NCBI GenBank assembly: GCA_000697335.1
Contig: JNEM01006318.1
Span: 1-22,049 of the forward strand
Direction: 5' to 3'
Source of the DNA: Conidiobolus incongruus B7586
Lineage: Eukaryota > Entomophthoromycota > Entomophthoromycetes > Entomophthorales > Conidiobolaceae
DNA length: 22,049 nt
The notes below the pieces were generated by a model that saw only the letters and a list, made by a program, of their open reading frames with translations, had not been told where the DNA came from and ran no database searches. Positions 1 through 8,894 of this stretch are shown here, piece by piece. A program made the position numbers and the translations under genes. Each line of letters starts with the position of its first letter. Positions within the stretch are counted from its first letter, which is position 1.

Positions 1-300
1 TGTATTTCAAAATTAATCATCTCTTCCAGTTTGATAGCTAAACCAATATTATTTCTATTTTAAGCTGGCTTTGTCAGTATATAATTGAAGGATACTCTTT
101 GTTCTCTTTATTTTCTTTATTAGATTTTATCCAAATCCCATATCATTCATTGATTCAATTATTTAAACCCAACAGTAAGTTTTCAAACCTACAGTCCCGA
201 TACGTTAAAGAGCAGGATTAATAAATAATTTACTAAATCATATTTTGAGTACTTTTCTAACTACGATCTTTATTTATAAAACTTAATATAAAACACAACA
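1..300 (+). mobile_element. LTR-like repeat, copy A (solo LTR, about 3 bases cut off by the window edge)
   Basis: This stretch aligns along its length with 11082-11431. Shared blocks include the start TGTATTTCAAAA, a GATACTCTTT block, TTTAAACCCA, CTACAGTCCC and an AATAAATAATTTACTAAATC block. It ends in CAACA at 296-300. The complete copy starts TGTTG, so only TGT should lie left of the window. It lacks about 50 bases that hold the TATA box in the complete copy. No internal retroelement region is attached, so it looks like a solo LTR. Divergence from the other copy is substantial, so the insertion is not recent. Which LTR family it belongs to cannot be told. Confidence 0.7.
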
Positions 301-457
301 ATGATCTTAAATAGTTAATTGAATGAATGATATATGATTTGGTTAAAATCTAACAAAGAGTATCCTTTAATCATGGGTTGAAAAAACCACTATAAATAAG
401 GGATAATATGGACTTAATTATCAAATTAAGACAGACAGGTATTTTCAAGATATATCA
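301..457 (-). mobile_element. Inverted fragment of the same LTR-like repeat, copy C
   Basis: Read on the minus strand from 457 to 301, this matches the first part of the repeat at 11079: CTGTCTGTC, TTAAGTCCA, ATAGTGG, GATACTCTTT and CATTCA blocks follow in the same order and at similar spacing. The match stops exactly where copy A ends. The simplest reading is that copy A inserted into an older copy C in the opposite orientation, and that the rest of copy C lies left of the window. This nesting is an inference; the inverted similarity is visible directly. Confidence 0.6.
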
Positions 458-599
458 ATATAAGCAATTAAGGGAGGGCTTAGCATTAATTAATTTATAA
501 AATTAATATCTACCTAAAAAATGAAATTAACTATTCTAATTTGATATTATAAAAAATGTATTTTAGTGATATAAGTATTGAATATACTTTAATATGATA

Positions 600-617
600 A
601 AAAGTGTTAACACTTTT
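600..617. repeat. Perfect 18-base palindrome
   Basis: AAAAGTGTTAACACTTTT reads the same on both strands. It lies about 35 bases beyond the stop codon of the first secreted-protein gene copy, just past its poly(A) signal. Its core GTGTTAACAC recurs at 11676-11685 in the CpG-rich block. It could be a factor-binding site or chance in AT-rich DNA; no function is claimed. Confidence 0.5.
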
Positions 618-638
618 GGTTAATTAGAGATTAAAATA

Positions 639-644
639 TTTATT
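639..644 (-). terminator. Poly(A) signal AATAAA of gene copy 1
   Basis: AATAAA on the minus strand, 8 bases past the stop codon of copy 1. It sits in a 3' block, AATTTATTTAATAAATATTT, that is repeated after copies 2 and 3. Confidence 0.5.
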
Positions 645-651
645 AAATAAA

Positions 652-936
652 TTAAATTATGACAAGTCCAAGAACATCTGGGTCTAGTCCCAAGTCAACC
701 TTCAAGGCAATATCAAGATCCATTAATTTAGTGGTACAACGGTAGCAATCATATCCATCATAGTATCCACGAGCACATTTCTTCTTCAAGATATCCAAGT
801 TCACAGACAAGTCGATGTTAGCCTTGACTTTGGTATCAATGATAGCATCGACCTGCTTACCATGGTAGTAGTAGTATTTTGGCTTGGTTAAAATTAAGGC
901 AGAGGCAGCGGTGACGAATAAAGCAGCGACCTTTAT
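652..936 (-). pseudogene. Small secreted-protein family, copy 1: start codon lost
   Basis: This is a 94-codon frame homologous to the intact genes at 4355-4642 and 6414-6701. It keeps the hydrophobic signal-peptide region, the four-Tyr run, the C-x9-C-x2-C cysteine motif and the alternating hydrophobic/Asp runs, and ends at a TAA. The conserved start context AACAATG reads AACAATA here (ATA at 934-936). No in-frame ATG lies upstream before a stop four codons earlier, and the first internal in-frame ATG is far downstream, past the cysteines. The rest of the frame is open, so loss of the start is recent, or an unusual start or upstream exon is used. The TATA box position is also changed (1006-1013). 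Its 3' end and 3' untranslated block match copy 2 most closely. The product would be a secreted protein of unknown role; I do not recognise the family. Confidence 0.75.
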
Positions 937-1005
937 TGTTAAATTAGATTAATTAAAAGACTGGAATATTATGTTTTGATTTCCAATATTCACTCCATTT
1001 ACTGT

Positions 1006-1013
1006 TATTTAGA
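1006..1013 (-). promoter_or_regulatory. Decayed TATA box of copy 1
   Basis: The minus strand reads TCTAAATA where copy 4 reads TATAAATA. The adjoining AACAGTAAATG and GTGAATATT are shared with copy 4, which fixes the alignment. It lies about 70 bases upstream of the lost start codon. Confidence 0.55.
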
Positions 1014-2433
1014 TCCATCAAGATTATATTAATACAAATAAAGCCCATAATTTGTTCAAAGAGAATCAAAATTCTTTCCCTGAAACATATCTGAAATCTG
1101 ATCCATCAAAATTGATATTACTCGTCAATTTCTAATATAAATATTTTGTTAAAAATCATATTCATATTAATTCTTCTGAATCGAATAAATAATATGGAGT
1201 TTTAATATTATCAATTTCCTTGAATAAATATTTATTTCTCCAACAGTTCAATGTTATAGCTTTCTTGGTCATTTTTTTCAGTATTTTCAAATATATTTGA
1301 ATTTTTGAATTAAAATCTCCTTTTTATTTTAGAAACAATTTAATATATAATCACGAATTTTTGATTTTTCAATTAATTAACTGAATATTTAACTGATCAT
1401 TGTATTACTTTGATTAACATTATTAATATAATGATAAAGTAACTATTTCAGAATACCTTTATATTACACTAATACAACTTGAGTAGTATGTTAGGCGAAA
1501 AATTTGAAAAATAGCAGTTTGATCATGGTTAATTTTATTATATCATAGGTCTATATAATATTATTTGCTTTTTAACTTCATCATTAATAAATTATTAGAA
1601 AAGAATCTACAAATATACAAGATTTCGGAATGTAGAACATTTAAGGGAAAGAAAATAAAAAATTCAGGGGAAATATAATTCTCAATATAACTAAATAATT
1701 TGTATTCTATACTATATTAGTTTATTATGCCTTAAATTTGAACTAAAGTTATTTGTTGATAGATATATGAAATTTTGGATTACATTTTTTGATAATAGAG
1801 TTTACGTATAATTCGTACTTATTATCATTAGAATTAAAATATTTCATGTTAAATATTAATGATAGAGGTAAAACTATAATTAGGTATATGATATATTATT
1901 AATTGGGAGTTTAAATCTCAGGTTACTAAATATACAGAAATAGTTTGACAATGTGACAATATATTTGAATTTGTTCCTTATTCAATTATTTAACATTATT
2001 TTAATTAATTATAAAAATTATAATATATTCAAGATTCGTATAATTATATTGAACTATTAGTAAAATACATTATTTTTATCAATCATTCAGTTAAGTATAA
2101 TTCCAATATGTATTTTATTTGTTGTAAATTGAATTAAAATATATTATAAAATTTTGATCCAATTTATGCTCTTATATTTAAAAAGTTATATAGATTGGTA
2201 ACGTTATCAAGGTATATTCCATTTAACTATTATATATATTATCAAATGCATACCAATTAGTACTCATTTTAAATAAAATGAAATTAAAGTTTTAAAGAAT
2301 TTTAATTTAAATATTTTTAAAGTTTAACATTTAATTTTTCAAAAAATTAATTGATTAATGAAATTTTACTATAAGATTTAATAAAAATATTGATATCCAA
2401 AATTACTCAATTTTATCCAAAGAATATTATAAT

Positions 2434-2444
2434 TTGATCTAGGT
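2434..2444 (+). promoter_or_regulatory. Conserved upstream box of copy 2
   Basis: TTGATCTAGGT, about 140 bases before the ATG, corresponds to TTGATTCAGG boxes at the same distance in copies 3 and 4. It is probably an upstream activating site; the factor is unknown. Confidence 0.4.
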
Positions 2445-2503
2445 ATTAAGTTTTAAAAACAACTTTACAAATATTTGACTTGACTAATTCGAATAATATT
2501 GAG

Positions 2504-2511
2504 TATTAATA
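2504..2511 (+). promoter_or_regulatory. Decayed TATA box of copy 2
   Basis: TATTAATA occupies the place of TATAAATA in copy 4, about 70 bases before the ATG. Confidence 0.45.
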
Positions 2512-2580
2512 CCTCTACTTGAAATGAATAATTAGTATCTAATAATATTATTCCTTTCTGCTAATTAATCAAATTCTATA

Positions 2581-2861
2581 ATGAAATTCGCTGCTTTAAC
2601 ATCACCGCTACCTCCGCCTTAATTTTAACCAAGCCAAAATACTACTACTACGATGGTAAGCAGGTCGATGGTATCATCGATGCCAAAGTCAAAGCTAGCA
2701 TTGACCTGTCTTTGGACTTGGATACCTTGAAGAAATGTGCTCGTGGACACTATGGTGGTTATGGTTGCTACCGTTGTACCACTAAATTACTTGATTTTGA
2801 TATTGCCTTGAAGGTTGACTTGGGACTAGACCTAGATGTTCTTGGACTTGTCATGATTTAA
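2581..2861 (+). pseudogene. Small secreted-protein family, copy 2: frameshift in the signal peptide
   Basis: The copy starts with the family ATG and the same first six codons (MKFAAL), but a one-base loss near codon 7 shifts the frame and translation ends after 13 codons. Downstream the family sequence is still readable: a four-Tyr run, the cysteine motif CARG..CYRC and the alternating Leu/Asp tail, ending at TAA 2859-2861. One codon of the Lys-Lys-Lys run before the first cysteine is also missing. The 3' part and the 3' untranslated block are nearly the same as in copy 1, the closest relative. It stands head-to-head with copy 1. It is a host gene copy that has died, probably recently because few other changes are seen. 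Its function before loss is unknown; a secreted small protein is inferred from the signal peptide. Confidence 0.8.
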
Positions 2862-2868
2862 TTTATTT

Positions 2869-2874
2869 AATAAA
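2869..2874 (+). terminator. Poly(A) signal AATAAA of copy 2
   Basis: AATAAA 8 bases after the stop, inside the 3' block shared by copies 1, 2 and 3. Confidence 0.5.
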
Positions 2875-4341
2875 TATTTTAAACTGATGTTTGCAAATTA
2901 TTGAGTAATCAACCAATTTAATATTACAAATATATTTTTTCGGAATCAATTATATATAACATAAAATATAAATATCATGGCATAAGGTCATTTCCCTAAA
3001 AATATATTATCAATAACTTATGAAATTATTTTATATCAATCAAAATATCTTATATTATTATTATTATTATCTATATCGTATTCAATTTCTCTCTAATACA
3101 ATTCCTATCCATATTCTTTCTAATTTATTAATGCTCCAACATTCTAATCTTTTTTATTTGTACTGAAAAACAGTTATAATTTTGTCCAAAATTAATTGAA
3201 ATATTTATAATTGGATATTTTTTATGATATTTAAATGGAGTTAATATATATTATCAGAATGAATGGTATATTACCTTCAATTCGAAAATTTAATATCTTT
3301 TAATCTACTAACAAAGAGTTTAAAATAAGTTTCTGTTTTAAACTTATTGACTAAATGACCTATGTGAAAATTAAGTTTAAATATTTAAAACAAATGAAGT
3401 GATTAAATAGCTGAGAAAATAGTAATTGATGTATACATTGTATCAATATAACTATATTTAAGAAACTGTCGAATTCTAATTCTCTATTACTACCCAATTG
3501 TCACAAAATTTCAATATTTAATTAAACATCAGATTTGAGTTACAATGTAATATTATATATTTATATTATGTATTGATATTAATATCCTGAATATAATTAA
3601 CACACATATATACTCAGTCTTATTTAAAGAGATTCCTTAAGCAAAATATCTTCCACTTCAGAATATTAAATCATATTAAATATTGTTTTAATATTGAATT
3701 TAAGGATAACTATATAATAGCACTTATAAGATAAAACTGTGGAGTTGGACTGTACCAATTTTGCCCAACACTATTACACCTGAAAACTATTCTATTTTCT
3801 TCAATTTAATGTTATATTTTATCCCATATTGTATTATGTTTTTTATTTTAATTATTTGAAGATTTTTAGGTTTAAGTATAACTTTCAAATTATACTTGAC
3901 ATATAGAATTTTTTTTGTTTTTTTTTATTTTGGATATATTCAGTAATATATGTGAATAACATCCTTGGCTACCACAGCTAAGTACATACAATATTTTTGA
4001 TAGTCTTAACACAAACATAGATTGAAATTTAAAAATATTTTGGAATATATCATCATTCATTAACTCTGATTTAAAAGTTTCTTAGCCTCTAGGTATCTGT
4101 GTAAGTCTGTATAGAATTCATTAATTTATAAATTTTAAAGATTATAGTATTTTTATGAAGATTTAACCAAATTTAGTAAATGTTCCAATTTATTAATTAT
4201 GTGATAATTTTGAAATATGATATTCTTTTTTTACTTAGTTATTAAATATATATAGTTGTTACTGAATCAAAATCAAAATCTTTATATTATCAAATAATCA
4301 TTGTTGATAGCTGATTTTCTCTCAAACTAAAGATTAAAATA

Positions 4342-4347
4342 TTTATT
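4342..4347 (-). terminator. Poly(A) signal AATAAA of copy 3
   Basis: AATAAA on the minus strand just past the stop of copy 3, in the same 3' block as copies 1 and 2. Confidence 0.5.
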
Positions 4348-4354
4348 AAATAAA

Positions 4355-4642
4355 TTAAACCTTGACAAGTCCAAGATCCAAGCCTAATCCCAAGTCAAGG
4401 TTCAAGGCAAGTTTAAGATCAAGATCGAGTAATTGAGTGGTACAACGGTAGCAGTCTCTTCCATAGTAATTACCACGAGTACACTTCTTCTTCAAGATAT
4501 CCAAGTCCAAAGACAGGTCAATGCTAGCTTTGACTTTGGCATCAATGATAGCATCGACTTGATTACCATCATAGTAGTAGTATTTGGGCTTGTTTAAAAT
4601 TAAGGCAGAGGCAGCGGTGACGAATAAAGCAGAGAATTTCAT
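4355..4642 (-). CDS. Small secreted three-cysteine protein, copy 3 (intact)
   Basis: A 95-residue protein of a family I do not recognise. Residues 1-13 (Lys2, then a hydrophobic run ending Ala-Ser-Ala) look like a signal peptide, so it is probably secreted. The mature part begins with basic residues and four tyrosines (21-24). Residues 31-49 and 72-92 alternate hydrophobic and Asp/Lys/Ser/Asn/Gly residues, the pattern of amphipathic beta strands. Between them lie Cys54, Cys64 and Cys67 (C-x9-C-x2-C). The odd cysteine number could allow a disulfide-linked dimer. The ATG follows the family context AACAATG and has a TATA box about 66 bases upstream. Codons favour C-ending forms (GTC, GCC, TAC, GAC) despite the AT-rich surroundings, as in highly expressed genes. 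It is nearly identical to copy 4, differing at residue 4 and the last four residues. A surface or spore-coat role is only a guess. Confidence 0.85.
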   Translation of the reverse strand: MKFSALFVTAASALILNKPKYYYYDGNQVDAIIDAKVKASIDLSLDLDILKKKCTRGNYYGRDCYRCTTQLLDLDLKLALNLDLGLGLDLGLVKV

Positions 4643-4707
4643 TGTTCTGTTTGATTAATAAATTAAAAGATTATTGATTGATATTTGATGTATAATTCAA
4701 CCTCCAG

Positions 4708-4715
4708 TATTTATA
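4708..4715 (-). promoter_or_regulatory. TATA box of copy 3
   Basis: The minus strand reads TATAAATA, about 66 bases upstream of the ATG, at the place where copy 4 has the same motif. Confidence 0.6.
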
Positions 4716-4781
4716 AGCATCTAAATTTTCGAGTTTTTTTCAAGTTTTGGTGTTTCTATTTTCAAATTTTTATCATCATTT

Positions 4782-4796
4782 GGACCCTGAATCAAA
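4782..4796 (-). promoter_or_regulatory. Conserved upstream box of copy 3
   Basis: The minus strand reads TTTGATTCAGGGTCC, roughly 140-155 bases before the ATG. Copy 4 has TTGATTCAGGT and copy 2 TTGATCTAGGT at matching distance. Confidence 0.5.
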
Positions 4797-6267
4797 TCAG
4801 AATTCTGATTTGATAAAATGGAGAAATTTGAAAAATCATTATTTATTATCGAAATGGTTTTGTAAATTATCTTTTGTGTTAATATTCCTAGTTGGAGTAA
4901 AATAATAAATTGTTAAAGTTTGAATAGTAGTAAAATTATTTGTTCAAAATTTAATTAAGATTTGTGTACAAATTAATATCTATTTTAATATATTATATTA
5001 TTAATTTGGATTGATTTGCTCAATTATTTGGTCCACATACCAGTATCAATTTTGATTTTTTATATAGATTTTAAGAATACTTAAGCATTATTTATAATAT
5101 TACTTTTTATAAACTATTTTGATTCAGGATCAAATTCAAAACCATCGTCATAGTATCAATCTTTATAATTGCATATTCTGTGAAATAATATTCAAACTTA
5201 GTAATTATCCAATTTACTCTTGAAATAATATATCATGAGTTCGAAAATTATAATACTAACAATAATATTAGAAGTTACGTTGTTAAAGGGGTATTATTTC
5301 AATAATATTCATCATATTTAATAAACTAAACATTGAATTTTTAAAACTAAATAAATCTAAAACGAGTTGTTTTATTTTTCATACGCAAATTTGCGTAACG
5401 ATAAACTAGTGTATTAAAAATATATATTTTATTTGTAGTTTTTCCCCTTGATCAACTTGCTACTGTGATTCCAAAAATCATTTCACATTCTTAAATATAA
5501 TTTATTAAATATTTTATTAATTGAAAAATTGTGATAAAATCTCAAAATTATAACTTGGTTTATAGGAAGATAGGCATTTGATATAGGTCGATATCCATTA
5601 TTAAAAATATATTAACAATGAATCTTCATCCTTTCATGGGTAGGAATAAAAAGGATAGATATTGATACATTGTAATTGACTAATAAATATTTTTACTTTA
5701 TATTGAGATAATTTTATAATTGAATTTTTGGAAAAAATTTTAAATGGAAATTAGTGCAATAAATTAAGGTTAAAAAACTATCTAGTATATTTATGATGCT
5801 ATATTTTACTGCTGATCTATATGCTTAAAGAATAAATACTAGATGAAAAAATTTTTCGGAAAAATTTACGCTGAAATTTCAATTTAAAATTTAAGTTGAC
5901 GAATTAAGTTCAGATAATATAACTCATAATAAAGAGTATTTGAAATTCAATATTATAATCAATTTAAAATTATTAATAAACAATAAGGGAAACCTCGAGA
6001 GAAGCTTGAATTTTAAAATTATTTAAAATTTATTTTATTCCATATATGGAATGATCAAAAGCTGTTCAAAAATACAAACATTCGAGATATATTAAAGATA
6101 TTTTCAAATAAATAATAATTGATTTATATTATTAGAAAGAAATTTACCAAAAAATTTTTAATATTTTAATTACTCATAAATATATTTAAGGATAATAAAT
6201 TGATAAAAATGTTGACTATTAAAAAGGATATCCCATATCAAACAAAATTTTCAAAAAGAATTCTCAC

Positions 6268-6278
6268 TTGATTCAGGT
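6268..6278 (+). promoter_or_regulatory. Conserved upstream box of copy 4
   Basis: TTGATTCAGGT, about 140 bases before the ATG, matches the box of copy 3 in sequence and position, while most of the surrounding DNA is not conserved. Confidence 0.5.
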
Positions 6279-6336
6279 ACAAATAACAATTTGGAGAATT
6301 TAATGATTTAAGAGTATATATTGATATTGAGTTTAG

Positions 6337-6344
6337 TATAAATA
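6337..6344 (+). promoter_or_regulatory. TATA box of copy 4
   Basis: TATAAATA, 70-77 bases before the ATG. The following AACAGTAAATG is shared with the copy 1 promoter. Confidence 0.6.
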
Positions 6345-6413
6345 ACAGTAAATGAGGTGAATATTAGATATCAAATAATAATATTCTATTCTATTGATTA
6401 ATCTAACTGAACA

Positions 6414-6701
6414 ATGAAATTCGCTGCTTTATTCGTCACCGCTGCCTCTGCCTTAATTTTAAACAAGCCCAAATACTACTACTATGATGGTAATCAAGTC
6501 GATGCTATCATTGATGCCAAAGTCAAAGCTAGCATTGACCTGTCTTTGGACTTGGATATCTTGAAGAAGAAGTGTACTCGTGGTAATTACTATGGAAGAG
6601 ACTGCTACCGTTGTACCACTCAATTACTCGATCTTGATCTTAAACTTGCCTTGAACCTTGACTTGGGATTAGGCTTGGATCTTGGAATTGCTAAACTTTA
6701 A
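6414..6701 (+). CDS. Small secreted three-cysteine protein, copy 4 (intact)
   Basis: A 95-residue protein almost the same as copy 3: Ala instead of Ser at residue 4, and a different last four residues (IAKL against LVKV). It has the same signal peptide (residues 1-13), Tyr21-24, Cys54/64/67 and two alternating hydrophobic/polar runs. Bases 6424-6686 are identical to copy 3 with no synonymous change, while the promoter resembles copy 1 more and the 3' untranslated region lacks the block shared by copies 1-3. The coding part therefore seems to have been copied between genes. It stands head-to-head with copy 3 about 1.77 kb away. The start is fixed by the family context AACAATG, the signal peptide and the TATA box about 70 bases upstream. 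It is probably secreted and strongly expressed, judging by its codon choice; its role is unknown. Confidence 0.85.
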   Translation: MKFAALFVTAASALILNKPKYYYYDGNQVDAIIDAKVKASIDLSLDLDILKKKCTRGNYYGRDCYRCTTQLLDLDLKLALNLDLGLGLDLGIAKL

Positions 6702-8398
6702 TTTATTAAATTTTTAATATTCAATTTGACAAATAAACTCATACTTTACTATTATATCAAAGAATAATTAATTCCATTATGTTAATATTGTTATGAAATT
6801 TGAATCATATCAATAACTTGCTGATATTTTGTATTAGAGATAAATTTTTTATCTATTTTTAATTAATTGAACCTTTCATCATCTGAATAATTTTAAAAAT
6901 ATATGATATCATTGATTTATACATTTTTGAAATCCTATCAACAAAATATATTTGATTAAAAAGAAACTAATTAAAATTCTAATTGGTATAAATTATAAAA
7001 TTATAGTAGATGCATAAATTGTATATTTGGACTTATTAGTATTATAAATCAAAATTTGTAATTTCTAATATATTAGAATGAAAATTACTCAAAATGGAAT
7101 TTCTAAATCAAAATATAATAGAGTTCAAAATAGTTAATGAACCTTAAAGATATGTTGATATAATTATTATTTTTATAAATTTGTAATTTATAAATTCAAA
7201 AACTGATTAAATAAAATTAATTAATATTAGAATAATTATATAATATCACTTTGTAATTTAAATAATAAGAATTTTTTCTGATTGAAAAAAAGATAGAAAT
7301 ATAATATAAAATTAATAATTTCTTATATTTCTAATAATTTTTTATATATTTTTAGTAAAGTTCTAACACTTAAAAAATAGTTCTTTCTATTAAAGACTAA
7401 AATTTGATATTTTACAAACTAATTAAATTCTCTTGTAGAAATTTTCTTGCTGATAAGTTAGTTTTTTGATTGCTTAAAACAATTATAATTAGATAAGTTA
7501 TAATATAGAGAATATATTAGATATAGTAATTATTTCCAGTTATTTTTAATTAGAAAGTTTTTATAACTTTATTTTTATACATTTTATAATTATTATGTAA
7601 AATAATAGGTTTTCTAAAATTATATCAAAAATAGTAATTAAAAATAGTTTTATTTAAAAAAACAATATAAAGTTTATTATTAATTAATTTTTTTAACAAT
7701 TAAATCAAAATAACATATATTATTATAATCTATTATAACAATAAATATTTACTTATTAATAAAATATTTAATTAAAAAAATCTATAGAAAAGGTTAATTT
7801 AACTTAATCTAATATTTTGATATATGTTTTAGTAAAAGATTATATAAGAAAAATTAAGATTCATTAATTATAATAATTTATTGTAAAAGTTTTGGTTTTT
7901 GATTATATCTTAGTAAATTTTATTTAACAATAGCTATAATAGCTTTTTTTAAGCTTTAGTCAAATTATAAGATATTTATTTTATATTTTTATTAATTAAT
8001 TTATTTGAATTTAAATTTAAATATATATATAGAATACTTATATAACTATTATTTAATTATTTTTAATAGTTTTTTAACTAAAATAAAAAAGTAATTTTTA
8101 ATATAATTTTTTATTTTATTAATAATTAAAAAAGTTATAATTAAAATTAATCTTTTAAATTTTAAAAGGTTTTAAATAGTTTTTTAACCTTAAAATAATT
8201 TACTTAGTAATAAATTGTTAATTTAGAAAATAATTTATTAATAAAAGTTATTTATAAATTTTTAATAATTATAGAGGGTTTATAGTTAAGTTTTACTAAT
8301 ATTAAAGTAAAAACTTTTAATAATCATTATTTATTTTAAGTATAATTAAATTAAGCAATAAATTTTAAAAAGTTAATTTTTTAATCAAAAAAAACTAT

Positions 8399-8419
8399 TA
8401 TATATATATATATATATAA
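8399..8419. repeat. (TA)n microsatellite
   Basis: An uninterrupted TA dinucleotide run of about ten units. Confidence 0.85.
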
Positions 8420-8714
8420 TTCAAAACTATTTATTTTCTTATTTGTTTTGTATATATATTTTTTATTTGAAATTGATAATATGTTTGAAAAATCAGAAAT
8501 TAAAAAATTTCCCATTATTTTAATTCTATAGTAATAACATAAAATTTTGTGTATTAAATATTTATTTAATTATTTTTTATTAACAAAATATCAATAGTTT
8601 TTCTAATTTTTTATGACAAAATGAACTGTATTTACCAATTATAATATTTTTTTAATTTTTTTAAATTTGAAATATTTTAATTAACAGATCAAATCCTAAC
8701 TCTGATTATAATAT

Positions 8715-8746
8715 AAGACAGCAGATGTCTTTTATGTATTAAAAGA
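8715..8746. repeat. Two overlapping, mutually exclusive hairpins
   Basis: AAGACA (8715-8720) can pair with TGTCTT (8726-8731), while TCTTTTA (8728-8734) can pair with TAAAAGA (8740-8746). The two stems share bases. It sits just ahead of the fossil coding-like region; chance is possible. Confidence 0.35.
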
Positions 8747-8894
8747 TGCTCTTTCGTAGATTTATATTTGATATTGTAATTAAATATTATGTTTAATATC
8801 AATGTATTGAATGGATATTTGATATCTGAAAAATAATATTTCAACTTAAGTTAAAATCAGCTTGATATCTTTGAATTTTTTATATTATATTATT

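Larger units (their letters stand above)
937..2580. other. AT-rich divergent spacer between copies 1 and 2
   Basis: This spacer lies between the 5' ends of two head-to-head gene copies and holds both promoters. On the copy 1 side are a TTTGATTCTCT box near 1060-1070 and the decayed TATA box at 1006-1013. On the copy 2 side are a TTGATCTAGGT box at 2434-2444 and a decayed TATA box at 2504-2511. The centre, about 1150-2400, is AT-rich with frequent stops in every frame; I see no gene or clear repeat in it. Confidence 0.6.
2862..4354. other. AT-rich spacer between convergent copies 2 and 3
   Basis: No gene is visible. It holds the 3' regions of copies 2 and 3, a short ATT repeat near 3055-3070, and an inverted repeat at 3324-3348 (arms AATAAGTTT and AAACTTATT). 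The remainder is stop-rich AT sequence. Confidence 0.6.
4643..6413. other. AT-rich divergent spacer between copies 3 and 4
   Basis: It holds the promoters of the two intact head-to-head genes at its ends. The stretch between about 4850 and 6230 is AT-rich and stop-rich, with no gene or clear repeat that I can support. Confidence 0.6.
6702..8890. other. Extremely AT-rich spacer
   Basis: Almost pure A/T from about 6750 to 8690, with stops in all frames and no gene. A stretch near 7370-7530 shows loose similarity to 21700-21850 (a shared GAATATATTAGATAT and nearby words), possibly an old dispersed repeat, though base composition alone could give this. Composition changes near 8690, shortly before the fossil region. 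Confidence 0.5.

Noticed and set aside
3324-3348. Inverted repeat as a transcription terminator between copies 2 and 3
   Set aside because: Hairpin terminators are not expected in a eukaryotic nuclear genome, and short A/T palindromes are common by chance here.
7370-7530. Similarity to 21700-21850 as a dispersed repeat
   Set aside because: Only one longer word, GAATATATTAGATAT, is clearly shared; the rest could arise from AT composition. Not listed as a feature.
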